A stretch of 64,000 bases of DNA from an uncultured Prevotellaceae bacterium (GTDB lineage Bacteria > Bacteroidota > Bacteroidia > Bacteroidales > Bacteroidaceae), in assembly GCA_900315105.1 (NCBI GenBank), contig OMXX01000024.1, positions 110,069-174,068 of the forward strand. The letters run 5' to 3'. Numbering within the stretch: the first letter of the stretch is position 1; each line of letters begins with the position of its first letter. Made by a program: the position numbers and the translations under genes. Of the stretch, positions 35,060 through 42,761 are shown piece after piece. The notes beneath the pieces were generated by a model, which was not told the DNA's origin, searched no databases, and was given only the letters and a program-made list of their open reading frames with translations.

Positions 35060-35229
35060 GGGGGGGGTGCACTTTGCCATTATTTTAGGTGTAACATACT
35101 GAAAATCAAATAATAAAGATGAGTGCACCCCCCTTAAAAAGGAGGTGTTTTTTAGGGGGGGGTGCACGCTGTGTAAAATGTTGATAATCAATACATAAAA
35201 GCTGAAAAATCGCGAAAGTGTACCCCCCC
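35060..35229. repeat. Tandem pair of GTGCACCCCCC-bounded units
   Basis: Unit 1 runs from GGGGGGGTGCAC (35061) to GTGCACCCCCC (35133); unit 2 from GGGGGGGGTGCAC (35155) to GTGTACCCCCCC (35229). Both are about 75 bases with similar AT-rich centres (GTGTAA...TGAAAATCAA). A duplicated small inverted-repeat element. Confidence 0.8.
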
Positions 35230-35309
35230 TCTACAAACTCTTTGAATTTTTTTATTCTCGTTGATATTTTCTCTTCTCTAACCCCCCTATTGCCATATAG
35301 CGAAAGGGC

Positions 35310-35346
35310 AAAAAAATCCCTACTCCGAGGGGGAGTAGGGAAAAAT
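35310..35346 (-). terminator. Terminator of the fimbrillin-like gene
   Basis: Arms TCCCTACTCC and GGAGTAGGGA (35317-35341), with a T-run on the minus strand. Confidence 0.85.
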
Positions 35347-35363
35347 TCATAATATGTTAAGTA

Positions 35364-37163
35364 TTATCTGTACATAACGCCACGAATCATAAGACCTGCA
35401 GCACGTTCTCCATTGAAAAGATTTCCTGACTCAGAAGCTACTACATCCACTTTAAGAGCTTTGGCCTTATAGGAATCAGCTGACTCTGATGCTAAGTTTC
35501 GAGTCCAATAATAACCATATGTTGTATTTTTGGGATTATCATTACTTTCGCTTTCCTTACTTCTAAACCTATAGCCTTTAAGAGGAAGTATAATATAATG
35601 CCCAGTAGTCCTATTCTTGAACTTATATTTGGTATTATTACTACCAGCAGCAGGTCCGGCAACCAAAGGTCTGTCTGAATGCACAAACTGATTATTCTTG
35701 TCAATAGTAGTAGAAGAATTTATCAACGTCTCAAAATCAGCCGAAGTTGGAATTCTCCATTTTCCATTAGACTTTTGGTAAGCAGCATCATCTGCGACTT
35801 CCAATACAGTTTTACCATCGGTTACTCCAGAGCCCCAGTCAGTAATGGTACCACCACCATAAGTACTATATGAATTATATTTGAGCAACAAACCATATTG
35901 GGTACGTTGAAAAATCCCCGCAATGTAATAACTATAAATAAACTCGTAACGATTTTCTGCATCGGCCGCATCATTTAATGCGCCTGGACCAAGTCCGTAT
36001 TTATAACATCTCTTATTCAAATTTTTAGTAATGTCACTATTGCTTGAACCTTCGCCAATACCATAGTCATAATACCAAGAATAATATTTACATTTATCAA
36101 CTTTAGTTTGATTAGCTTTTACAGAAGTCTCACCCCAAGAATAGAATGAATTCTCATCAGTAAAGCCATCATCATAAATATTCTCAACACACCACAAAAT
36201 AGACTTGCCTTCAGAATTGGTAAGTCCGAGATCCACATAAGCCTCTTTAGCACAAGCCTGTGCAGTAAATGAACCGAGGTTTATGATTTCTGATTTGCCA
36301 ATAGTATAGTTCGCTTTAGTATTGCTACGCTCATAAATAGCCCCATCCTCTGTATTCTCGAATGTAAGCGTAAAGCCGCCAGTCAAAGTGGCAGGAAGAA
36401 CAGAAATGTAATAAACACCTGTAGCAAGGGCAGAACCATCAGAATTGCTAATGACAATCTCACTACTACCACCAGATGTGATACTTGGTGTTCCGATAGT
36501 ACCATCATCACCAATAGAAGCGGTAAATGTTCCTGCTATATTTTCACCATTAATAGCCTTGAAATGAATCTTGCGAATTGCAAAATTAGCATAGTTGTTA
36601 TCTGCAAGATTAATCTTTATCAAAGACATCGCATTCTTGAGCTTAAAAGTATTCTCAGTAGTGTAACCTGTCATGAAATGATACTCAGGATGGAATCCTG
36701 CGGTATAATCCACTAAGGCAGAAGGTATTGTAGCAGAAATTGTTGCAGAACCATTACTTGCTGTAAGGGTTGGCGCACCAGTTCCTGTTAAGGTAGAGCA
36801 ATATAGAGCAAAGAACTTATCGCCTGCATTTTTGGTAATAGTTCCATCAAAAACTCCTTGACGTTGACCTACGTATTCATTACTTTTCAGATCGAAGAGA
36901 GCATTAGCTGGGGTAGTAGCATTATAGATATGCAACTGATCACCAGATGACCATACCGGGTATGGAACGTCAGCATCAGTAATCAACGTGGTACGAGTAG
37001 CCTTTGAAGAGCCAGAATTGCCTGTCTCTATGGTTGCTGAGAAACTCGTAGATGTGTTTTCTACTGGTGTCAAAGACTCGGTTGTGTCCTTGTCATCATC
37101 AGAAGAGCAGGCAACCAAAGCTATGGCTGCAAATGCCCAAATAGATTGCTTTATGTAATTCAT
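35364..37163 (-). CDS. Fimbrillin-family lipoprotein with C-terminal FISUMP-like domain
   Basis: 599 residues from the ATG at 37163 (MNYIKQSIWAFAAIALVACS); this start gives a proper lipobox (LVACS, Cys19), while the longer frame to 37280 overlaps a small upstream gene. Residues about 40-330 match the Mfa-like/fimbrillin pattern (ATRTTLITDADVPYPVWSSG, a series of strands, ATGVYYISVLPATL). From about residue 345 (YVDLGLTNSEGKSILWCVEN ... FYSWGET ... WRIPTSADFETLI ... GYYWTRN) it resembles the Fibrobacter succinogenes major paralogous domain. Probably a surface-exposed lipoprotein; function unknown. Co-transcribed with the 51-residue peptide gene. Confidence 0.82.
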   Translation of the reverse strand: MNYIKQSIWAFAAIALVACSSDDDKDTTESLTPVENTSTSFSATIETGNSGSSKATRTTLITDADVPYPVWSSGDQLHIYNATTPANALFDLKSNEYVGQRQGVFDGTITKNAGDKFFALYCSTLTGTGAPTLTASNGSATISATIPSALVDYTAGFHPEYHFMTGYTTENTFKLKNAMSLIKINLADNNYANFAIRKIHFKAINGENIAGTFTASIGDDGTIGTPSITSGGSSEIVISNSDGSALATGVYYISVLPATLTGGFTLTFENTEDGAIYERSNTKANYTIGKSEIINLGSFTAQACAKEAYVDLGLTNSEGKSILWCVENIYDDGFTDENSFYSWGETSVKANQTKVDKCKYYSWYYDYGIGEGSSNSDITKNLNKRCYKYGLGPGALNDAADAENRYEFIYSYYIAGIFQRTQYGLLLKYNSYSTYGGGTITDWGSGVTDGKTVLEVADDAAYQKSNGKWRIPTSADFETLINSSTTIDKNNQFVHSDRPLVAGPAAGSNNTKYKFKNRTTGHYIILPLKGYRFRSKESESNDNPKNTTYGYYWTRNLASESADSYKAKALKVDVVASESGNLFNGERAAGLMIRGVMYR

Positions 37164-37182
37164 CTTATTAAATCTCCTTAGT

Positions 37183-37338
37183 TTATTCCCATCCGTCACG
37201 AACTGTAAATCCCTGCATTCCGTCATCCTCTTGTTGGCTCTGAGGATTCTCCTTTGCAGGTACTGTGAATGATTCAGCAATCATCTGTGCAGTCTTCAAC
37301 TGATGAAATTTCATAGTTGGTTCTTCATACTTTTTCAT
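37183..37338 (-). CDS. Small 51-residue peptide upstream of the fimbrillin-like gene
   Basis: ATG at 37338, TAA at 37183-37185. The product starts MKKYEEPTMKFHQLKTAQMI and ends GMQGFTVRDGWE. It has no signal peptide; the middle is Gln/Glu/Asp-rich. The stop lies 19 bases before the fimbrillin-like ATG, and a promoter at 37439-37446 precedes it, so it leads a two-gene operon. Short MKKY-type peptides beside surface-protein genes occur in Prevotella, but I know no assigned function. It could be a leader peptide, a chaperone-like partner or a modified-peptide precursor; none is shown. Confidence 0.65.
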   Translation of the reverse strand: MKKYEEPTMKFHQLKTAQMIAESFTVPAKENPQSQQEDDGMQGFTVRDGWE

Positions 37339-37403
37339 AAGTGCAAAATTTTTAAGTGTTTATTTATGATTTATTTTTTTCGGGGTTATTAATTTCGGCG
37401 TAT

Positions 37404-37446
37404 AGAAAACCCATTTTTAAAAATCGGTTTTCTGAGTACAAAGTTA
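37404..37446 (-). promoter_or_regulatory. Promoter of the peptide/fimbrillin operon with a palindrome at the start of the transcript
   Basis: Minus-strand TAACTTTG at 37439-37446. Immediately downstream, 37404-37431 is a 28-base near-perfect palindrome (GAAAACC...GGTTTTC around ATTTTTAAAAAT). It may be an operator or a leader hairpin. Confidence 0.5.
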
Positions 37447-37659
37447 TATATTTTTGTATATATTTCCAAGAAAATGGACGAAAAATTGCTTTTTTAGTGT
37501 GTATTTCTAACAATTATCTATGAATTTTGCTGTTTTTCTTATAAAATAGCACTAATTTCTTAGTTTTTTTGCGTTTTTTCTTAGAATACTGAAAGGAAGG
37601 GAGATACGGAAATGCTCGCTTGCGCGAGGGTGGGTTTTGGAAAGCAAATTGGAAATAAA

Positions 37660-37904
37660 TTAACGTCAGTTCGACGACTTGCTTTAGCTTGGTGAGCCAT
37701 AGCGAACAATTCAATGTAAACGCATCTCCGATGCTGTACTGACAATAATTACCAATCTACGCAATCTTTTTCCAATAAAAAACTGGGCTTGCGCCCTGAG
37801 ATGTGTTTTTTGAAAGTAAATTCTAAGAAAATTAAACCAGTAAATTAATTTACTGATAAAATTTATTGCCGCTGCTGTTAGGTCAATTTATCGAACTGAC
37901 GTCA
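37660..37904. repeat. MITE-like element 3 (TTAACGTCAGTTCGACGA ends)
   Basis: About 245 bases from TTAACGTCAGTTCGACGA to TCGAACTGACGTCA. Internal sequence almost identical to element 2, including the perfect palindrome CAGTAAATTAATTTACTG. It fills much of the gap 37447-37947; the rest shows nothing clear. Confidence 0.82.
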
Positions 37905-37947
37905 GATTTATCATTCTTATGCTCATATTAAGCGTTATTCATCATCA

Positions 37948-37986
37948 AACAAATAAGTGAAGAGGTTCACTCTTCACTTATTTGTT
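37948..37986 (-). terminator. Terminator of the toxin-antitoxin cluster
   Basis: Perfect 16-bp stem AACAAATAAGTGAAGA (37948-37963) / TCTTCACTTATTTGTT (37971-37986), 18 bases after the zeta toxin stop codon; T-rich on the minus-strand 3' side. Confidence 0.7.
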
Positions 37987-38003
37987 ATAGCTATTCGAGA
38001 ATG

Positions 38004-38603
38004 TTATTTATTCATAAGTGGTTGTGCCCACTCTGGAATATCATCTGTATATTGTTTGAAAACCTTACCTTCAGTCATTCTAAAGAGAAGTTGGGGTAGG
38101 TGGTCTTCTATAGAGTTGTCGTAAATGTATGCACGATCAACAAATTCTATTGCTTCACATGCGTTTTCAAGAGACTTGAAATAGCGTGATATAATCTTTG
38201 AAATGGGGACTTCATGCCCACCTTCAAGGTATCTTTTAGTGATGCGTGAAACGTTGATTTTTGGATTACTTGTGCAGACAAAGAAGAAACGGATAAAGAA
38301 CCCTGATTCGTGTGCCTTACGTAGAAATTCAAGCTTCTCATCAGAAGAGAAAACGGTTTCAAATACAAAGTCTCTCTTTTCGTTTAGACACTTATATCGA
38401 AGGTCTGTTGCGTATCTTGCTGCTTTGAGAACGGCTTCTGGAGAGTTCCAATCGCCAAACTGTTCTTGTGCGATATTGTCGGGGTTAATATATAGACTCC
38501 CTTCCGACCATTCGTTTGCTAATAACTGAATGGTCGTTGATGTCTTGCCAGAGCCGTTAGGCCCTGCTACAACACATAGGGTGGGAAGTCTTTTGCTTGT
38601 CAT
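38004..38603 (-). CDS. Zeta-toxin-family kinase
   Basis: 199 residues. P-loop LCVVAGPNGSGKTS at residues 9-22, then YINPDNIAQEQFGDW, ARYATDLRYKCLNEKRDFVF ETVFS, and RYLEGGHEVPISKIISRY, the order found in zeta-like kinases. Zeta toxins phosphorylate UDP-N-acetylglucosamine; some chromosomal homologs act on other substrates. Its ATG overlaps the stop of a 65-residue gene by four bases, the usual arrangement of antitoxin before toxin. Last gene of a four-gene cluster. Confidence 0.88.
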   Translation of the reverse strand: MTSKRLPTLCVVAGPNGSGKTSTTIQLLANEWSEGSLYINPDNIAQEQFGDWNSPEAVLKAARYATDLRYKCLNEKRDFVFETVFSSDEKLEFLRKAHESGFFIRFFFVCTSNPKINVSRITKRYLEGGHEVPISKIISRYFKSLENACEAIEFVDRAYIYDNSIEDHLPQLLFRMTEGKVFKQYTDDIPEWAQPLMNK

Positions 38604-38797
38604 GTTTTTTGCTGCTTTTGTCTGCGACGTGCCACGTTATTTTCCATTTCTCTGAAACGGCGTTTAATCTCGTTCTCAGCTTTAATCGTTGACTGACGTG
38701 CAGTTTCTTGAACGCCAAGCATGATTGCATGGAGCATCTCGTCCGTTGGTTCTTCGGAAGAGTTAAGACGATATGATCTGAGTTCCTTTTGTGTCAT
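38600..38797 (-). CDS. Small protein paired with the zeta toxin (putative antitoxin)
   Basis: 65 residues: MTQKELRSYRLNSSEEPTDE then a helical middle (MLHAIMLGVQETARQ) and a very basic C-terminus (RRRQKQQKT). It overlaps the zeta gene by four bases and follows the PIN gene after six bases. The antitoxin role is inferred from size, order and coupling; I do not recognise an epsilon-type fold. Confidence 0.7.
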   Translation of the reverse strand: MTQKELRSYRLNSSEEPTDEMLHAIMLGVQETARQSTIKAENEIKRRFREMENNVARRRQKQQKT

Positions 38798-38803
38798 TGT
38801 GGT

Positions 38804-39214
38804 TTATTTTGTGATTAGTTTTATGAAATTCTGAATATTCATAATTTCAACTTTTGGCCATGGAATTGTTTTAAGTGGGTTGAAATCCTTATCGTTTGTA
38901 ACAATTAGCTCTGCGTTAGATGCAATAGCACAATCAACAAACTTGTTATCGTCTGCATCGCCTGGAAGAAGTCGAAAATGAACGTATGAGTTTTGCATTG
39001 TTGTAGTTGTGAGAGTAGCTATTGCTTCTACAACATTGTGCGCTATCTCTGCGGATGAATATTCACAGAGTTTTTCCTCATATTCTTCAAGAATATCTGT
39101 ATTTACACACAGATTTATCTGGCCTGCCATCACGTCAGTCCATATTTTGTGGTATGGGCTTTTGGACGGTAGGTATTGCAAAAGGCAGTTTGTATCAAGA
39201 ACGATGTAACGCAT
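38804..39214 (-). CDS. PIN-domain ribonuclease toxin
   Basis: 136 residues. The acidic PIN residues are visible: Asp7 in IVLDTNCLLQYL, a middle Glu region (ILEEYEEKL) and the DADDNKFVDCAIASNAELIV TNDKDF block near 86-112. This matches the PIN-family toxin component type that cleaves RNA. Its start overlaps the upstream small gene by 20 bases, so the two form a toxin-antitoxin pair. Confidence 0.88.
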   Translation of the reverse strand: MRYIVLDTNCLLQYLPSKSPYHKIWTDVMAGQINLCVNTDILEEYEEKLCEYSSAEIAHNVVEAIATLTTTTMQNSYVHFRLLPGDADDNKFVDCAIASNAELIVTNDKDFNPLKTIPWPKVEIMNIQNFIKLITK

Positions 39215-39425
39215 AGCGGTAAGGAGTTCTCATCTTTGTATTACCCCATTTTTCGATGGTGGTTTCTGATATCTCACCTTTATCCCACATAGCATCTATC
39301 GCCTTTTGAGCTTTTTCTGCAAAATAGCGAGCGAGTAGATTGCGGAAATCAAGATACTCTTCCTCTGTGTTTATTCCTTGAATAACATTGAGGGCATCCA
39401 GTCGTGCCATTTCGTTATAACTCAT
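39195..39425 (-). CDS. Small protein upstream of the PIN toxin (putative antitoxin)
   Basis: 76 residues: MSYNEMARLDALNVIQGINT ... EEEYLDFRNLLARYFAEKAQ ... ends MRTPYRYALHRS. Acidic and helical in the middle, with a basic C-terminus. The order and 20-base overlap with the PIN gene suit an antitoxin. It has the cluster's promoter in front (39476-39483). No DNA-binding motif is obvious. Confidence 0.75.
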   Translation of the reverse strand: MSYNEMARLDALNVIQGINTEEEYLDFRNLLARYFAEKAQKAIDAMWDKGEISETTIEKWGNTKMRTPYRYALHRS

Positions 39426-39475
39426 ATTTTGTCCTTTTAAGGTTTATTCATTGTCTTTTTGTTTACTTTCGCTTG

Positions 39476-39483
39476 CAAAAATA
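39476..39483 (-). promoter_or_regulatory. -7 promoter element for the toxin-antitoxin cluster
   Basis: Minus-strand TATTTTTG, 50 bases before the first antitoxin ATG. Confidence 0.6.
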
Positions 39484-39545
39484 ATGTTTTATTTCCATAC
39501 TTGCAAGAAAAGTGTTCAGAAAATGAAAATATTCAAGCGTCAGAA

Positions 39546-39640
39546 TTATTTTATGAACACGAAAAATACAAATGAAACGAAAGGTTTTTCGTATTTTCTG
39601 TGTATTCCGTGTTCAAAAAACTCAGCGACTTAGCGTCTTA
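39546..39640. repeat. Inverted repeat in the TA-polA gap
   Basis: TGAACACG (39554) and CGTGTTCA (39608) with GAAAAATAC / GTATTTTC nested inside. The word TTTCCGTGTTC also occurs near 35020. The gap 39426-39739 holds otherwise only the promoter and a low-complexity GCGACTTAGCGTCTTAGCG string. Confidence 0.5.
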
Positions 39641-39739
39641 GCGTTCTAAAAATTTAATTTTTTGGAACAAATTTTCTGGTCATCGTGAACAATTTTTGTT
39701 CCGCAAAGGCAGCTTGCTGCCATTAATTTTTGCTTATTG

Positions 39740-42502
39740 TTAATGCGCTTCTAACCAGTTGCTGCCCCAACCGCAGTCGGCAATCAGGGGAACTCGCAGA
39801 GTAGCAGCATTTTGCATCTCTTCAAGTACAATTTGTTTCACGTGAAACTTTTCTTCTGGGAGTACGGAGAAGTTAAGTTCGTCGTGTACCTGTAGTATCA
39901 TTTTTGAGCGTATGTTCTCTTTCTTGAAACGCTCGTAGATGCGTATCATAGCAATCTTGATGATATCGGCTGCTGTGCCCTGGATAGGTGCGTTGATGGC
40001 ATTTCGCTCGGCAACGGCACGTACTGTTCCGTTGTGGGAGGTGATATCGGGGAGGTATCTGCGACGATGATACAAGGTCTCTGCATAGCCTTTTTCAGCC
40101 ACTCGCTTCTTGCTGTCTTCCATGAATTGCTGTACGCCCGGGAAGGTCTCGAAATAGCCGTCAATCAGGGCTTTAGCCTCTGCTCGGTCAATACCCATGT
40201 TTTGTGCCAAACCGAAGACGGAGATGCCGTAGATAATGCCGAAGTTAGCACGTTTTGCCTTGGCTCGCTCGTCCTTTGTAACCTCTTCAATAGGCTTATG
40301 GAAAATCTTGGCTGATGTGGCTGCGTGGATATCGGCATCGCTTGTGAATGCCTCGATCATATTCTCGTCGCCCGACATAGAAGCCATGACGCGAAGCTCG
40401 ATCTGCGAGTAGTCGGCAGAGAAGAATTCCTGTCCTTCTTCTGGTATGATGGTCTTGCGTATCTCCTTGCCATCCTCACCACGAACAGGTATGTTCTGGA
40501 GGTTAGGATCAGAGGATGAGAGTCTGCCTGTTGTGGTGACACATTGGTTGAATGATGTGTGTATGTGTCCGGTACGTGGATTTATCAGTTTAGGCAACGC
40601 ATCTACGTAAGTGCCAATGAGTTTCTTCAATCCGCGATAGGTCAGGATTTTCTCTACGATAGGGTGCTTGCTGCTTAGTTGCTGAAGCACTTCCTCGGAG
40701 GTCTGATACTGTCCTGTCTTTGTCTTCTTTGCCTTGTCAATGATCTGTAGTTTTCCGAAGAGGATATCGCCAACCTGACGGGGAGAGGATATGTTGAATT
40801 CCTGTCCGGCAAGTTCGTAGATTTCCTTCTCAAGCTGAAGCATACGCTCGTTGAAGGTAAGGCGGACTTCATCGAGGGCTTTTGTGTCGAGCTTGACACC
40901 GGTATATTCCATATCGGCAAGGATAGGGACGAGAGGCATCTCGATGTTATGGAACAGTTCCACGGCTCCAACCTCCTTGAGCTTTGGTTCGAGCACGTTC
41001 TTCAGTCGCAAGGTGATATCGGCATCTTCTGCTGCATAGTTGCAGATCTCGGCAGGGGAGAGGTCGCGCATGTTTCTTTGTCTTGGACCTTTCGGACCTA
41101 TGAGTTCTTCGATGTGGATGGTCTGATATTTCAGAAGAGTCTCTGCCATATAGTCCATATTGTTCTCGCGACCCGGGGTGATGAGATAGTGAGCTATCAT
41201 CGTGTCCCAAAGAGGAGCTTTGACCTCAATTCCGTAATTTTTCAGTACTTCAATATCGTACTTAGAATTTTGACCAATTTTTACAATATTTTCACTTTCA
41301 TAAACATCCTTAAAAATGTTTACAATTCTTAACGCTTCTTCACGTTTTGCCGGAACAGCAACGTAATACGCCTCTTTTTCCTTCAAAGCAAAACTTAAAC
41401 CCACTAATTCCGCGTCGATAGCGTTAATTGAGGTGGTTTCGGTGTCGAATGCCACTTCTTTGTTTGTAACAATGAGTTCAGAAAGTTTTCGTGCATCTTC
41501 TTCTGTTTCAATAAGATGATATTTTGCACCAGATGTTTTAAAAGTTTCGAAAGAAGGGTTTTCGAAAAAGCCTTGACCGCTCGCCGTGGATTCTTCAAAA
41601 AGATTCAGTTGCATATTCACAACTTTTGGTTTTTGGACCGTTTTTTTCAGAATGCGATCGGCAAGTGACTTAAATTCCAAATCTGTAAAAATTTCACGAA
41701 GGCGGTTTTCGTCAGGTTCGGAAACTTTCATCTCATCGAATGAGATTGATACGGGAACATCTTGTCGGATGGTGGCAAGGAACTTTGACATCTTTATGTC
41801 TTCTCTTGCACCTTCAACTTTTTCGCGCATCTTTCCCTTGATCTGGTCGGTGGAGGAGAGGAGGCCTTCGATGCTGCCAAACTCCTTGATGAGTTTCACG
41901 GCTGTCTTTTCTCCCACTCCTGGACAGCCAGGGAAGTTATCTGATGAATCGCCCATGAGTCCTAAGAGGTCGATGACTTGGGCGGTATTATCTATTCCGT
42001 ATTTCTCACACACCTCCTTAGGTCCCATGATGTCGTAGCCACCACCATGACGAGGACGATACATGAACACGTTGTCGGTAACGAGTTGGGCATAGTCCTT
42101 ATCGGGCGTAACCATATAGGTTTGCATTCCCTCAAGGTCAGCCTTGTGAGCTATTGTTCCTATGATGTCGTCTGCCTCAAAGCCGTCAACCTGAAGGATA
42201 GGAATATGAAAGGCGTTGAGAATATCCTTGATGATAGGTATAGACATTTTGATGTCTTCCGGAGTTTCTTGACGCTGTGCCTTATAGGCAGGAAAAGCCT
42301 CATGACGGAAGGTCTTTCCGTGGTCGAAGGCTACGGCAAAATGTGTTGGTTTCTCTTTCGTAAGAACTTCGTTAAGCGTATTGCAGAAGCCCATGATGGT
42401 GCTTGTGTTCATACCCTTGGAGTTGATACGTGGAGCATTGATGAATGCGTAATAGCTACGGTAGATAATTGCGTAGGCATCTAATAGGAATAGTTTGTCC
42501 AT
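39740..42502 (-). CDS. polA: DNA polymerase I
   Basis: 920 residues with all three domains. The 5'-3' exonuclease is N-terminal (DAYAIIYRSYYAF ... FDHGKTFRHE). The 3'-5' proofreading domain keeps its acidic residues (FDTETTSINAIDAELVGLSF; YAAEDAD). Polymerase motifs are DYSQIELRVMASMSGD (A), AKRANFGIIYGISVFG (B) and LQVHDELNFSVL (C). It fills repair gaps and removes RNA primers. A 14-bp parS core lies inside the coding region near the C-terminus (39834-39849, codons for KFHVKQ). Promoter candidate at 42675-42682. Confidence 0.98.
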   Translation of the reverse strand: MDKLFLLDAYAIIYRSYYAFINAPRINSKGMNTSTIMGFCNTLNEVLTKEKPTHFAVAFDHGKTFRHEAFPAYKAQRQETPEDIKMSIPIIKDILNAFHIPILQVDGFEADDIIGTIAHKADLEGMQTYMVTPDKDYAQLVTDNVFMYRPRHGGGYDIMGPKEVCEKYGIDNTAQVIDLLGLMGDSSDNFPGCPGVGEKTAVKLIKEFGSIEGLLSSTDQIKGKMREKVEGAREDIKMSKFLATIRQDVPVSISFDEMKVSEPDENRLREIFTDLEFKSLADRILKKTVQKPKVVNMQLNLFEESTASGQGFFENPSFETFKTSGAKYHLIETEEDARKLSELIVTNKEVAFDTETTSINAIDAELVGLSFALKEKEAYYVAVPAKREEALRIVNIFKDVYESENIVKIGQNSKYDIEVLKNYGIEVKAPLWDTMIAHYLITPGRENNMDYMAETLLKYQTIHIEELIGPKGPRQRNMRDLSPAEICNYAAEDADITLRLKNVLEPKLKEVGAVELFHNIEMPLVPILADMEYTGVKLDTKALDEVRLTFNERMLQLEKEIYELAGQEFNISSPRQVGDILFGKLQIIDKAKKTKTGQYQTSEEVLQQLSSKHPIVEKILTYRGLKKLIGTYVDALPKLINPRTGHIHTSFNQCVTTTGRLSSSDPNLQNIPVRGEDGKEIRKTIIPEEGQEFFSADYSQIELRVMASMSGDENMIEAFTSDADIHAATSAKIFHKPIEEVTKDERAKAKRANFGIIYGISVFGLAQNMGIDRAEAKALIDGYFETFPGVQQFMEDSKKRVAEKGYAETLYHRRRYLPDITSHNGTVRAVAERNAINAPIQGTAADIIKIAMIRIYERFKKENIRSKMILQVHDELNFSVLPEEKFHVKQIVLEEMQNAATLRVPLIADCGWGSNWLEAH
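39834..39849. promoter_or_regulatory. parS: parS-like site 1 (inside polA)
   Basis: TGTTTCACGTGAAACT: perfect 14-bp palindrome GTTTCACGTGAAAC and 15 of 16 matches to TGTTTCACGTGAAACA, the ParB binding site. Confidence 0.78.
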
Positions 42503-42674
42503 ATCTGTTTATTCAACTTTTGCGAAGCTCAAGTTGAAGGTTATGAGGTTTGTAGGTTTTAAGGTTTTTAGGTCGGTAAGTTATTAGCGGTGCTGACCTT
42601 CTAACCTCTAACCTTCTACTCTCTTAACCCATGAAGTAGAGCTTGCGATACTTCATTTCTAGTATATATTTCTG

Positions 42675-42682
42675 CAAAATTA
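42675..42682 (-). promoter_or_regulatory. -7 promoter element for polA
   Basis: Minus-strand TAATTTTG; implies a long leader of about 165 bases, which contains AGGTTTTAAGG-type words. Confidence 0.45.
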
Positions 42683-42736
42683 ATAATAAAAAATTAAAAA
42701 CTCGTATAACTTTCTTTGAAAACCAAATTATTTATG

Positions 42737-42744
42737 TAATTTTG
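42737..42744 (+). promoter_or_regulatory. -7 promoter element for the polyprenyl synthase gene
   Basis: TAATTTTG, 17 bases before the ATG at 42762. Confidence 0.65.
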
Positions 42745-42761
42745 TAACAAATTTCAGAACA

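Noticed and set aside
37164..37280. 39-codon N-terminal extension of the fimbrillin-like protein
   Set aside because: Would destroy the lipoprotein signal and overlaps the better-supported 51-residue peptide gene in another frame.
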